Assembly: GCA_964035545.1 (NCBI GenBank)
Contig: OZ037767.1
Span: 24,509,128-24,573,127, forward strand
From: Bugula neritina
Lineage: Eukaryota; Bryozoa; Gymnolaemata; Cheilostomatida; Bugulidae
DNA: 64,000 nucleotides
Reading direction: 5' to 3'
Under the pieces are notes generated by a model. It was not told the origin of the DNA, made no database searches, and worked only from the letters and a program-made list of their open reading frames with translations. Of this stretch, positions 35,293 through 47,788 are shown one piece after another (positions within the stretch are counted from its first letter, which is position 1; the number at the start of each line of letters is the position of its first letter). Made by a program: the position numbers and the translations under genes.

Positions 35293-38200
35293 GCAGATCA
35301 ATCTCTACAGACTGATGGTATCTTTTGGTGATAAGGGTAAAGGCACCTAATCTGTCATCTTTTATTCAAAGCTCCCTTGTCATTCCGCTATAACTGTGGG
35401 TTAAAAGAACAAGTTCAAAACTCACCTGAAGACCCTTGAAACTATTAACTGCTGTACATTGTGAAAACTTCAACTCCGAACAAGATTATGTGTTAGATTA
35501 GTATTATGTTTTTTTTAATATCAGAATCACACAAAACTTGGTTAAAACTTTGACAATTTTACTCAATTCCAGATAGCTTAACTGTACACTGTTAAATGTG
35601 TAGTGGTTTTATTATATGCTTACATCATATTTAGTGAAAGTATTAATACATTAATTCTGAGTTTTCAATTCTCACATATTCTAGTTTTTTTCTGTTACTA
35701 CATCTGCAATAAAAACTAACTTCAGAATAATTATTTGCCCTAAAAAGGCCCCTAACAACTTTGTTATCATTCCGGTGCTGTTCACTGATTCAATAAGTGC
35801 TGAGGGTTTTATTGACTTTGCTTATACTTTAAGCTGTACCAAACTAGTACTGATGACCTGATTATAGTACGTTAAGCTTCTTAACTAATCAACAAAAACT
35901 GCCAAAACTAAACATAATCATAAAAATAATACCTTGTTTTCGTACGGTAGTACAGCGATAAGGTATTTTGAACAGGCCAATACTACTTAATGATTTCCTA
36001 TACTATTTTATGTGGGCTAGGGTTGCAATATTGGGACTCCATGTTGTCATATAGGATTATAATTACTGTGTGTTACGTGCAAATAAGCGGAGCATATAAC
36101 ATTCTGGCAAACTAATCTGCGCCTCAAAAAGCATTGAAAATAAAATATAGTATATAGTTTACAATTGATAGCATTCTACTTTATTACGACAACCTTTCTA
36201 TTCTCCAATAACTATCTTTTCTGTTAAACTGGACTGATTAAATTAAAAAAACCAAATTGTTTTTATTCAAATGAGAAACAAATTATAATATATGTTGGCC
36301 TCTTGCCTTTGAAGCAAAATTTCAATTAGGCCAAGTCATGGTAATATAGTGTGTAATATGCTAGTTTATACTGTAAAAATATACCAGTATATTACAGAAA
36401 GTTGATGATATTTATATTAGTATTATACATGGTCTGTTGTTGCTCAATATCAGAACTGTGGTAATTTATTGTTTCTTGTATTTTTGTAGCATAAGCGATA
36501 TAGAAAATATAACATAACATGATTATAGTATAACATAAAATAACAACATATTATAACATATCAAATTATTTCTACAGTAGTCTAATAATAGCCTACTGTT
36601 CAGAAGTAGGTGTAACAAGTTGTTGCTATGCCAACTCAACTTATATGAATTACCAAATAATTTTGAGCTAGGTAATTGATAACTTGCATGTAATAATATT
36701 ATTAAATACAGAAAAATACTGTATGCTTCAATATATTATATTATTGTATATGTATAATTATGCTATGACTGTTGTGGTACATGTTTTATTTATATTAGAA
36801 CCATACAGCGTATAATGATGCATAAATTATATAATATTTTTTATGTGGTTGCTATTGTTTTGAAAAGCTGTAAATCTGTCTATTCTCTATTATAAAATGA
36901 ATTAAAAGCTTTATATTGCATGTTAATTAGACCTTCAGGGTAGGAGGGGGAGGGGTTATGTCCCCTCTTTGTCATTTATTCCTTTTCTATTTGCCAATCA
37001 TATTACCGTGAACTGAAGCTAAGAGCAACTAGCTGAATATTTGTCAATGTTTATCTCTTAGTTGTTTAGAAGCAACTTTTCTCTTGTTTGATAGCTATTT
37101 AGTACTTGGACCACTGAATTGGAATACAGTTACAATCTAATTCAGGGATTTACACTATAAACAAAAAAAATTGTACATATACATGTTGAATTGAACTTCC
37201 AACCAACTGATATTATATTCAATTATTTTATTTTCATAGTTATAGCGGTTATATATTGTGCAATTTTATCAATTATTCACTTATTGTTATAAAGTCACAT
37301 TACAGTTTTCACATAACATTTTGCAATATTTACAACATTTTGCAAACAACATTTCTATTGCCAATAATTAATGCAAAACCAAAAAGCCTAGTTAAAAACT
37401 TGTTCTCACATGCATAGCTTTGAGTCGTAGTATTTGGGCAATGTTGATAAGATAAACTATTAAACAACAATAATCTAGATAAACTGCAAAAGGTAAAAGC
37501 AGATACAATAAATCAAGATTTGACGTTAGAGATGATCAAAATGTAGCAAATTTTAATTCATGTGACTCCCACACTAAGTGGAGCCCACGCAATGATAAGA
37601 GGCGAATTCATAAAATGGTAAGTTGAATGACGTAAAGATACAAACCAGTTCAATGGCCGGTTCTGCCAGGGCCAGTCTATTACATCTTGTCATAGACTGA
37701 GACACACAGGCTGGCTCAAACTGGAACAACAACCAAAATAAAGTTGATGATGATAACACCTACAGAAGCCAATATAACAATAACTATGGTGTATTCACTG
37801 TGATATTTATAGGGCAAAAATAAGTTTAAAGAAATAAAACACTTTAATTTAAATAGTTTGCAATTTTGAGCAAAAAGTAAGAAAAAATATATTTATTTCA
37901 TATCTATAATGTTCAAAATTAACTATAAACCTATAAGACTGCTTTAGGCAGTTTCAAATCCGTGATGAAAGCTAAAACTTTTTGAGGCATAGAAGATGCT
38001 ATAATTGTGATATATTAGTTTTTGGATTAAGATTCTATGTTTTGATATCAAAGTTCAATATCTATTTTTACATTTAAATCCACAGCCAATTTTTATCAAA
38101 GATGTATATCTGCTTTAAATCAAGATCCTAAATCACCCACACAATTGCACTCCAAGGCATAAAGTTTGCAAACATTTAGGTATATAGAAGTTTAGTTACA

Positions 38201-38780
38201 AACCACTTACACACTTACACTCTACATAAAAATATACCCAACTTAAAAGCTACTAGGTAACATTAATAGAGGCGAAAGAGCCAATGAGCTAGCAATTGAA
38301 TATTTTTAAAACTTTTTTTTATATTTACAGCAGTTAATTCCAAATGTAGTTATACTGTTTTAGTACCAACTGTTGCATGCACTTCATTTTTGGGTTGAAT
38401 GGCAGGTGTCTACTAATGAAACACTATAAAATATACATGACTTTTAATTTGTATGCATGGGCTAGAATCATTATAAAGGCTCACTAGCTTGTGTAAACTT
38501 TGAATGTGCTCAAAAGCTGAAATGATTTGAAGCACTCATCACTAGCTTGGACATTTCTTTCAGATAAATATTATACAAATTCGCTGGAAGTGCCATGAGT
38601 CATGTTATTATCTGGAAGCTTTATCTCTGTTTTTCAAACAAATCCTAGGAAACAATGATTTCACAGAATATGTTATTTAGGCATGCACTGTAAGGAAAAG
38701 GTTTAAGTCTTAGTTTATCTGCAATCAGCTAGCTCATGGAATCCGCTTAGATTAGTGCATGTATATAGATAGCAGTACTT
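35293..38780. other. Gene-free AT-rich spacer
   Basis: About 3.5 kb with no exon, RNA gene or clear mobile element that I can support. It contains short TATAACAT-type runs near 36500-36560. Confidence 0.45.
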
Positions 38781-38970
38781 GGGAGCAGTGGTTGTTAGAG
38801 TGCTGGCCTAGTAACTAAATCCAAACACCACGGTGATGTTAGGAAGAGCATCCAGTTATAATTGCTCCTGTGTCACATATAAATAAGTCCTTAGATTGCT
38901 TTAAAAACCTCAGGGGCTGTCGCAAGGATAGTGACTATAAAACTATGTATAAACTTGTGTGAGTTTTATA
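38781..38970 (+). mobile_element. tRNA-derived SINE, copy 3 (deleted B box)
   Basis: Plus-strand copy of the same family: head GCAGTGGTTGTTAGAGTGC, then AACACCACGGTGATGTTAGG, GAAGAGCATCCAG, and tail GATAGTGACTATAAAACTA. The tRNA B-box stretch present in copy 2 is missing here. Confidence 0.75.
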
Positions 38971-41900
38971 AAGAGTAGTACTTGTTAAAATGAATAATTC
39001 ATGATTGCAAGAAATAATGCTATTATTAAACCCTCTCTTTATACAGCAAATCTTCAGATCAACGCTTCAACTGAGTACACTCTGTCTTACAAAGCCGTTT
39101 AATGCCAGCCATATGCCCAAGCAACTGAAATGTATGACCAACTTAATTTGTGAAACACCTATCAAGTAGGGTGACCAGTGGTCAGTTGCTAAATATAGAA
39201 GTTGTGTAATTTTAGGTACAGGTCAATGTACGCACCTATTATTTCATTTACAGTAAGCTTAAGTAGTTAATAGAAGAAACATGCTATTCAAAACTAAATT
39301 TAGTTTACATGTTGAACTGTGGCAACATTGTCTAATGTGTTGAATAACATTATGTAAGTAGATATATGTACAATGAGTATTATAAGTATTATATATAGAT
39401 TTATTTCTGACATGGTATTTAAAGAGGGCACATTAAATACAGTAAATTTATTATATGAATATTTATAGATAATTTATATACATATAAATCTAACTTCAAA
39501 TACAATCAAAAGTATAATGATAATCAACCTCGATATAGAACACATTGATCAGCATAAATTGTCTATTCGTCTCCATTTGCCAACTATGTTGTTTACGAAT
39601 TGAAATAAATGCATCAGCGCACACAATAAAGCTACAAAAATGAAGTACCTAATTTAGTAGTTGCATATATATAAGACTGAAGCAAAAATAGAAAACAGAT
39701 ATAATATTAAGATTAACTATAAATACTATTATTATAACATGTGTATATTTTGTACAATAATGCTATGAAAACCAACTTGTTGAAAGAATGTATATTATTC
39801 TACCAATAAAAATTTTGATAGCTAGTATAATAATTTATATAATGACTTTGTTTTAATGTAGCAATTTACTTCACCCGTTAATTGTGTATCATGGTGGGGT
39901 TTAATGAATTAGTAAATAGGTAAGTTATGTATCACTCGATTGTGCAAGTTTAACACTCATATATCTTCATTCCTCGTCATCTCTTTATAGAAATTCAAAT
40001 GAAAAGTTACACGCATTTTTTTGAGCAAAGCATTAGTTAGCACATAAAATATTAATATTTAGTCAAATACTAGTTTTGAAACAACTATGCAATGTGTTTT
40101 TGTTGATGAATCAAGACTTCAGTAATGAAAACATTTTTCAGGAAATTTTAGCAACCTTCCATACATGGATATTTGTCTCCCATAAAGGAAGTTGAAGCCT
40201 GGCCATATATAATATGAATACATATAATTGACATGTCAGATTTATTTCACATGCAAACAGGAACATTTAAATTTATTAGTAGTTAAAAAATGTTTTTGCA
40301 TGTTGCAACAGCTCTGTAGTCTATATCAAAACATATCACTTAGAGACTTATATGTTTTACTAAAAATATCTTATTAACATAATTGTGCCAAAACTGCAAT
40401 ACAATGAGTTTGTGCTACCCAAAATTTCGCTAAAATTAGTGATACAAGCAACATTCTTTTAATAAAACTGTGGTACTAAAAATAGAAGACAAGTCAAAGC
40501 TGTAAATATCTTTTGAAGTATGATATATTTACTGCATTATGTGCAAGCAGTTGCTATGAGTGATATCATCTTGTATACAAATGATAGTTTTAGCAGTTCA
40601 ACATTTCCACCGGATATGGCTATCAGATATCCACTAATAGCATGATAATCATTTAGTTGGCCATTATAAATTAAACATTTCAGTAATTATTGAATGAATT
40701 GTTTATTATTTAATTAATTGTTTATTTTTTGTGTAAAAATTTGTAAGCTCAAAAAATACTCAGTTGCTGTTTCAATACTGGGCAGTAAACTTTTGCTATT
40801 AACCAAGAAATATAAATCTCTTATATTAATTAAATCGAATTAAAAGTATAGAAAAGCCTAACAATTTTAGAAAGTCTAAAGATGGTGACTACAATTATGT
40901 TGATTATCACTATAGAGTGATATCAAAACATGTATACATCATTTTGCTAATGCATTCACATACACTACATTTCCATTATCGCATTATGCAATGGATTTTT
41001 TCATTTGGCCAATGGAAATAGTTGCATCGAATGAAATCGTAAGCCACAAATAATCGTAAGGGTATTCATTCGCATAATGCGCAGTCATGGAAACGCAGAG
41101 ATATAAAGCTGCATTTAATCAACACCACCGAAGCCAATCTGCTAAATAGTTGAAGGCTCAGACCGATGCAATAATTGTACAACTTCAATTATTGATCTTT
41201 TCAGAAGATCTGTTGGATTTTCATTTTATAATGTAAAAAGTTTAGCTGAAAACAATTTTATATGCAATTTAAAATATTGCACAGCTTGTCGATGATGTTA
41301 TATACAATACCGCCAATTGTATAGATTGCATTTATTTAATCATTTTAATGTAGCACTTTTCAAAGCAATTCAGCAGATTGAAACTTGGACTTGTGTTTTG
41401 AAGTCTGCTATGTAATATATAATTATAATCATTTTATTGGCAACTTGTAACTAACAATACTGGCAGGCTAGACAAATTTATTATATTTTATATATATTAT
41501 GTCACGTAGCAGACTGCTGGGTGCCGATATTGTAATATATTCTAGACACCTTTATAGTTATTTCACCCATTTTCAAAAACTTTTTTTATCATTTAAATCT
41601 GATTCTGCATTCAAATAATATTTGCAGCCATTGTTTTGAGAATTTGGTTTATTTATTTATTTCTGTTATGATGAAAAATGTTTTTAGTTTACCAATATAT
41701 TATCATCATAGACTATATACCGATATATTATCACCCTATTCTATGTAACTAATTCTCACTTCCTCTCCAAATAATTTTGAAATGGATTGTGCCACTCTGC
41801 AGTAGTGATAAAGGCTAGGTGACATCATCTGTTAGCTATTTGATATACTGCTTGCTGTAGTAATTAGGGCTCATTACTCTGATGAATTATTAATTATTAG

Positions 41901-44561
41901 GAATAATAAGGAGCAATTAATTAGAATGCAACAGCATGAATCTACATAGCATGGTGCCCACATGGCATAAGCTGTTACTTCATACTTTATATCATAACGT
42001 TCCACCACCACTGCTGATCTCACGTATATACCCATACAACTATGCACAGTTCATCTACAAGCCAAACAGTCTTGACCTTTATCTACCAGGAACATATGGT
42101 GACATTTAAGATATGGCAAGATGTTATTATGGTTCCAACAAAACAACAGAAGTGAAACATTGAAGAGGCGATTTTGACCATTCTTGGGAAATGATATTAA
42201 AAGATTAGGGCCATAAAAGTGAAGGGTTTGTCCTAAGATTAGTCAGTACAGTTAGTTATCAGATCAGATTACTCCAGTGCGATGAGACACTGCAGATCTA
42301 AACACTTCACTTCATATCTGCTCTAAACGCAGCAATGACTATCCAACTCACTGGCGACAGTCAGTGATTAAAATTCGCAACTCGATCAGGACATGGCGAA
42401 GAAAGGGGAGGAGTCCGTGATTAAATGTGTCCACACACCTACACTAACAGCTGCCAGACCCTTCCTGTGCATTTCCTTACCCTGATCTGCTGGTCAGAAA
42501 CATACTTCTTCTGCAAGAATCACTCAGTTGTGACCCTCAGCCTCTTAGAAAACTCGCAACTACTTCAAATCAAGATGGTGCTTATAGTTCGAGTGAATAT
42601 CTAAAAAATTATTTAAAGTATGGTGTGCACAATTAAAAATAGAAACAATAGTTACAAGATGTTAATCTATATTGGTGAAATTTTTGGAAAAAAAGTTAAA
42701 AGCTGTGCAATCTACACTTTTTGCTGACTCAATGAGATGTTTAAAAAAATAAACATTTAGGCAGCATGTTTATGTTATCTGTGCACCTTATAAAGTAGTT
42801 TTATATGGCTATTATGTGTACACTGGATACTAATTCATACATTTAAGGATAGATTCTAACTGAAAATGAATAGGCCACGACAATTAAATGGTAAGCTACT
42901 AGTTATAAATTTTTTTTTAGCTTTGCTCCCTCAAAATGCTGTTCTTACAGTAGCAACCTAATTTTGACAGTGAGTTTTCATTTTTGTCTTATTGTTGATA
43001 ACAAGCCATGTATAGGCTAATTTGACAACTTTATAACATCACTTGCCTTAGAGAAGGAGCTGATTAGCAAATGTTTACATGAGCCTATCAGTTTCACTTG
43101 ATAAATTAATAGATGCAGCAAAAATGCCAAGTATGCAATAGGTGACGTCTGTGAATGAATATCCGGCCATTATTAGACAGTTTCTACTTATTATATAGTT
43201 GTACTTTCTGACTGTACCAGGAGTTGATTTAGTTGTTAGTGCTATGTGCTGTCGCTTTGTTGATTCACGCTTGAATAATTTATTTTCATGCAACAATATT
43301 ATCAAAGGAAAAAGCACGGTGGGAATTTACACGTTCTAAGTTTCAAGTTGTGTAGGCAGCTTGATAGATATTATATTACAGAAGAATGACGTTGCGATAC
43401 AAATATTCACCACTGTGAAGTCTAGTATGTTGGTTGTACACAGATAATAGATATGTATGTAGATAGTATTGCAATATTGTTTTTATCTACTCTTAACAAT
43501 CATACTGCATAAGAAAACTTCCGGAAGGGTGCATCTTGGTAAACAAAAGGCGAGATAAAAATACCTGTCTAATGCTAATTAGATTACAGAATGTTTGACA
43601 TAGCCAATAAATCTTGCACATTGTAGTCATCATCCTTTCAGTTATTTATCAAGCTCAGTTGCTGCAGCTGAGACTAAAATTAAATGGCATCACCTTACAA
43701 GTAGATATATGAAGATAAAGATGACTGTGACTGATGTCAACATGCCAGTTATTGATCTCTAAAATTATTAATATTGTCAAGACGCAAGTGAAAAGATAGC
43801 AAAGCTCAATCTCCAACTGTAAAAGTTTGATCTGGCACTTTTAGTTTTAAGCAATTACAGTTTATTTTTAGCTAGAGAAATATTAGATACTGCTTGAAAG
43901 CTGATTGCCATCGCCTTAGTTTAGGAAACTAAACAGGCTGCATATTAGCCTTTCATGTGTGCATTTCTCAAATTGCTCACAATGTGGCTTAGTTATGCAT
44001 GGAAATTTAGCAAATTTGAAACTTAAAACTTTCAAGGCTATTGATTAGGCATTTCATAAAGCTGTGTTATATAGTAGATGAGTAGTTGTAGGCCTATATG
44101 CACAATGTTGTAGTTATTATAATCAAACAGTTGACCACTTCTATAGAATAATTAAACATACTTCGATGTATAGAGGTGTGTTATGCCTGAGAGCTTAATC
44201 AGACCTCAATTCCCTTTGGGCAGAATGTTTCATATAATTATGCACAATAAAACTGTACTGCACAGCCATGCATGAAACCAATACTTAGTATTACACAATA
44301 CTTATGTTTTAACCATTTAATATTTATAATAACAATCTGCAGGTAAATTTAGGTTAAATACAACTTCTGGATAAAACCAATTTTTCATACTATTTAATTA
44401 TAACTTAGAATGCATGGAACATATTGTTGGCCAACCGATAATACCAATCGTTTGAAGCAATGCTACTATTTGCCTGGAACTCTCACATAGCTAAAACAAT
44501 ACGTTACTACAGCTTGCCTTGCAAAGTATTGGGGCATCCTAATGACGTGGTGACTTTACAG
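38971..44561. other. Gene-poor AT-rich spacer
   Basis: No gene is supported in 5.6 kb. A GC-richer stretch at about 42270-42560 has no open frame and may be an old repeat. A small inverted-repeat element lies at 40963-41098. Confidence 0.45.
40963..41098. mobile_element. MITE-like element with GCATTATGC palindromes
   Basis: The ends are imperfect inverted repeats: ACATTTCCATTATCGCATTATGC at the left and GCATAATGCGCAGTCATGGAAA at the right. The right half recurs at 56001-56071. It is non-coding. Confidence 0.5.
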
Positions 44562-44576
44562 TTTCAAACAGAAAGT

Positions 44577-44688
44577 AATTCCAGCACTATTAACTCAGCT
44601 ATCATTATGCTAAAAATATTTCATCGAGATTAAATCATTGTCTATAATGATATGTCAACCAATTGTATGATAGGCTGCCAGTATATAA
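44577..44688 (+). promoter_or_regulatory. Promoter of secreted-protein gene 1
   Basis: A block with AATTCCAGCACTATTAACTC starts at 44577 and a TATATAA box lies at 44682-44688, 83 bases before the ATG. The paralogous gene 2 has the same block and TATA box at nearly the same spacing, so both are probably functional elements. Confidence 0.7.
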
Positions 44689-44764
44689 GCCAGAAACATG
44701 CAGAGATTGTCATTATTTGTTTTACCACTTGATTTGATCAACAACAACAAAAATATATTTCATA

Positions 44765-45624
44765 ATGGTATTTAAAAAGCAGCTGTTACTGGTGATGTTT
44801 ATTTATGCAATAATTACTTTATCTTCTGCAAAACCGTAAGTATTAAACTTGACTGAATTAGTTTCATTGAGTATAATATTATTTTGTTTATTATTTACAG
44901 CTATATTGCGCATGTTATTTTAAACACGAACAAATATTGCTCCTTAAAAAATTAGCAAGCAATGACTATAGTAAGATTTTTAATGACTGCATTACATTTG
45001 CGACACTTTTTCATACAAGGAATTACAAGATTCATGCTTTGTATTAATTCACTGATATGTCTTGCAATCTACTATTGCACAGAGCTGCAAGAGACTTGGT
45101 AGATGCAATCTTAGATGAATTGGAAAGAGAAAGGATCACCAGAGTGCTGCTCAGCCGAAGCTACCCACAAGTCGGACCTGGAAGTCTGTTTCAGACCGGT
45201 ACTAAGAAGACCTACAACACTCCTCAGAACCACCCTGACTGGCCGAAGATACCATCAGGTAGAAGGTAAGTGACAGCAACATGGATAAAGCTTTTCCTCC
45301 ACTGAGATTCAAATACAAGACCTCCAGCTTGCAAACAGACGTTTTAACTATTATACCTCAAGAACTACCGGGTCATCTCAACACTACAATATGATATACC
45401 CCTCTCTTTGAAATTGCCTAAACAATTTAGTTGTTTGCTGTTTTACTCAAAATTAATTTAGGAACACTTGCAGTACATAAGTGTTGGTTGAATATAGCAA
45501 CTTTCAAGGCCTAATGGAAGAAGAATCAATGTAGACTCATTGTTGCTTCTAATAAATTTTGTAAGCAACAAATTCAAAGCAACAGTTATATACTCTAGTT
45601 TTGTTATTTTGCAGGCTCGGATAA
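44765..45624 (+). CDS. Small secreted protein 1, unrecognised family
   Basis: Exons 44765-44835, 45083-45265 and 45615-45624 give 87 residues. Residues 1-22 are a signal peptide (MVFKKQLLLVMFIYAIITLS). The mature part has an acidic, amphipathic helical segment (DLVDAILDELERERITRVLL), then SY-Q, a Gly/Pro turn and the conserved TYNTPQNHPDW. It has no cysteine. It ends SGRRLG: a GRR site, which could allow dibasic cleavage and amidation, but gene 2 does not keep it. Exon 3 codes only the last three residues. The architecture suits a secreted peptide or small prohormone; I do not recognise it and do not assign a hormone. Tandem paralogue of 47077-47788. Confidence 0.85.
45296..45375 (-). mobile_element. 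tRNA-like SINE head fragment
   Basis: On the minus strand it reads GGTATAATAGTTAAAACGTC, then GCAAGCTGGAGGTC and TATTTGAATCTCA, resembling the A box, anticodon stem and B box of a tRNA. It lies in intron 2 of secreted-protein gene 1 and is absent from gene 2. Confidence 0.4.
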
Positions 45625-46874
45625 AAACAAGTATTTAATGCGGGACAAGACACAACTAAAACTATCTCCATCCCTAACCTTGGGTTAGATAATCTCAGTG
45701 TCGTCTTCAAAGCTAACAACAGTCTAATCAGCCACTTTCAGTTAAAGTACCATGCATTAGTTTATCACAGTGACCCTTCCTACTCAAACCCCTCATCTAG
45801 TGTGACCGGTCTTTTCCTCTGTCCCAGTTATGCAGTTTTGTAATTTTTGTTTGTGATTGTTTAAATAGTCTTCTATCTCAGATCTTCATGTTGATATTTC
45901 CATTCATAATACTGTTATACTAAGTTAACTTTTTGAGTTTGCGACTGAATCTCTATCCTTACAACTTAGACATGCAATTCTATGAAAATACATTTTTCAA
46001 TTATTTTATATCATAACTATTTATATTTTTTGTGTTTGGTATAATATATTTATTAAATAACGTTATTGTATTACGACATGATGTTATCACTTTTGTGATT
46101 GGGTCACATTCCAGAGGTGCTCAAAGTTTGCTTGAATTTTTGTGAAATATAAGTTTAAAAAGGCCAAAATTTTGATATTGGTGTAAAAACATACCATATC
46201 AAAAATCCTTATCGTAAGCAGTTTTTATTTATCTTTAAATAATTATTCAAACTGTTAGAGGAGCTGAAGATAATCTAAAGATATGAATTTTACAGTATGC
46301 AATGATGATAGAATTAATATAGTTTAAATATAAATAATTAGCATCACGTTCTCCTAGCTATATATAGACAACTTGAAATAGCCAAGTTACTCAGATTGTC
46401 TGAAATTATTATCTGCTTCTTATTAAACTTTTGTTTTATTTAAGAATTTGAAGGAAAGAGTTTATTTTATTGTGTAAAGTGTTTTCATGAATTATGAAAA
46501 TATTTGCTTGTACGTTTTTTCTCTTATAAAAAACCGCTGCATTACAAATGCAAAGCACAGGATATTAGCGAGTTTCTTCATAAGCTGTAGAGCCTCACTA
46601 TCAAACTTTGAACTTACAATTGTTTGTATTTTATCAGCACTGAATATAAAACCTATAATTTGCTCATTCCCATATATTAAACAATCAACTTAGAATTAAG
46701 TAGCTCCAATGTAGTGAGCTACAATAGTTTACTAGAGTTGATATAGGTGTATTAAGGGCTACTATTAGAGTTGTTTATGTTTATATTAGTGATCATGGCT
46801 TTAATTTTAACATTCTAAATGTAAGTGTTCTAGTGTCAGTATACCTTACACCTCACCAGTCTCAAATCAAAGGA

Positions 46875-46990
46875 AATTCCAGCATTATTAACTCGGCTAC
46901 AATTAGGCCAGGAAAAAGTGCGTAGAATCATTGCCTAATGGTCCTTCAGCCAATCAAATGCCTGACCGGTGCACACACTGCAGTATATAA
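46875..46990 (+). promoter_or_regulatory. Promoter of secreted-protein gene 2
   Basis: AATTCCAGCATTATTAACTC starts at 46875 and TATATAA lies at 46984-46990, 93 bases before the ATG. The spacing of 109 bases compares with 105 in gene 1. The sequence between is diverged, so the two blocks stand out as conserved. Confidence 0.7.
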
Positions 46991-47076
46991 ACAAGAATCG
47001 GGCTGGACTGTTGTCATTCATTGCACAGTAGTAAACTACTCAGCACTAGCTACAGTAACCTAGCATACACTTTATA

Positions 47077-47788
47077 ATGGAATTTAAAAGCCAATTACTA
47101 TTACTAGTGATATTTATTTATGGAATAGCCACTCTATCTTCGGCAAACCCGTAAGTATTAAAGCAAATTATATTTTTTCAACAAAAATGTTGCTCATTGT
47201 CAATTATATATGTATGTCAGTATTGCATGCAAAAATGATGGTGTTTACTTTTTAAAAGAGCAAACAATCACTAGCAAGATTCTTTTAACTATAACATTAC
47301 ATTATATGATGTTTTTCTTACAAAGTTGCATATAAATTCCATCATTTCTTTCAATTCCTACTATTTTACAGAATAATCAAAGATGAAATAGATTTAATCT
47401 TAGAAGAACTAGAACTAGAAAAACTTAGCCGTGCAATACTCAACCACAGCTACCAACAATCCGAATCAGGAAACCTGCTCCAGACAGATGTTAAAAGAGT
47501 ATACAATTCCCCTCAGCATCACCCTGACTGGAAAGGGCCACCATCAAATGCAAGGTGGGTGGCAGAAATATGATGGTCAAATTTTATAATTGCTCAGAAC
47601 CTGCAATTGTTTGCTACTTTACTTACAATACATTGATAAATGCATTACAGTAAATAACTTTTGATTGAATATGAAGGCTTTTCAATGTGAGGTGGGGGGC
47701 TCAATACATGTCTGTAATATATTTTCTAAGCCACAGAATCAGAACAATTATTAAACTAACGTTTCTTGATTATTGCAGGGGTCGGTAA
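47077..47788 (+). CDS. Small secreted protein 2, tandem paralogue of gene 1
   Basis: Exons 47077-47150, 47372-47554 and 47779-47788, with the same phases as gene 1, give 88 residues. The signal peptide is MEFKSQLLLLVIFIYGIATL. The mature part keeps the acidic helix (DEIDLILEELELEKLSRAIL), NHSY-Q, GNLLQT and VYNSPQHHPDW. Residues shared with gene 1 include ILxELE, SYxQ, GxLxQT and NxPQxHPDW. The C-terminus is NARGR rather than SGRRLG. The 3' untranslated region is strongly similar to that of gene 1, ending near ATTAAA at 48268-48273. The function is unknown. Confidence 0.85.

Noticed and set aside
40000-44500. Search for tRNA genes, CRISPR-like arrays or rRNA
   Set aside because: No cloverleaf with both boxes in tRNA spacing, no regularly spaced repeats and no rRNA words were seen; the only tRNA-like sequences in the window are SINE heads.
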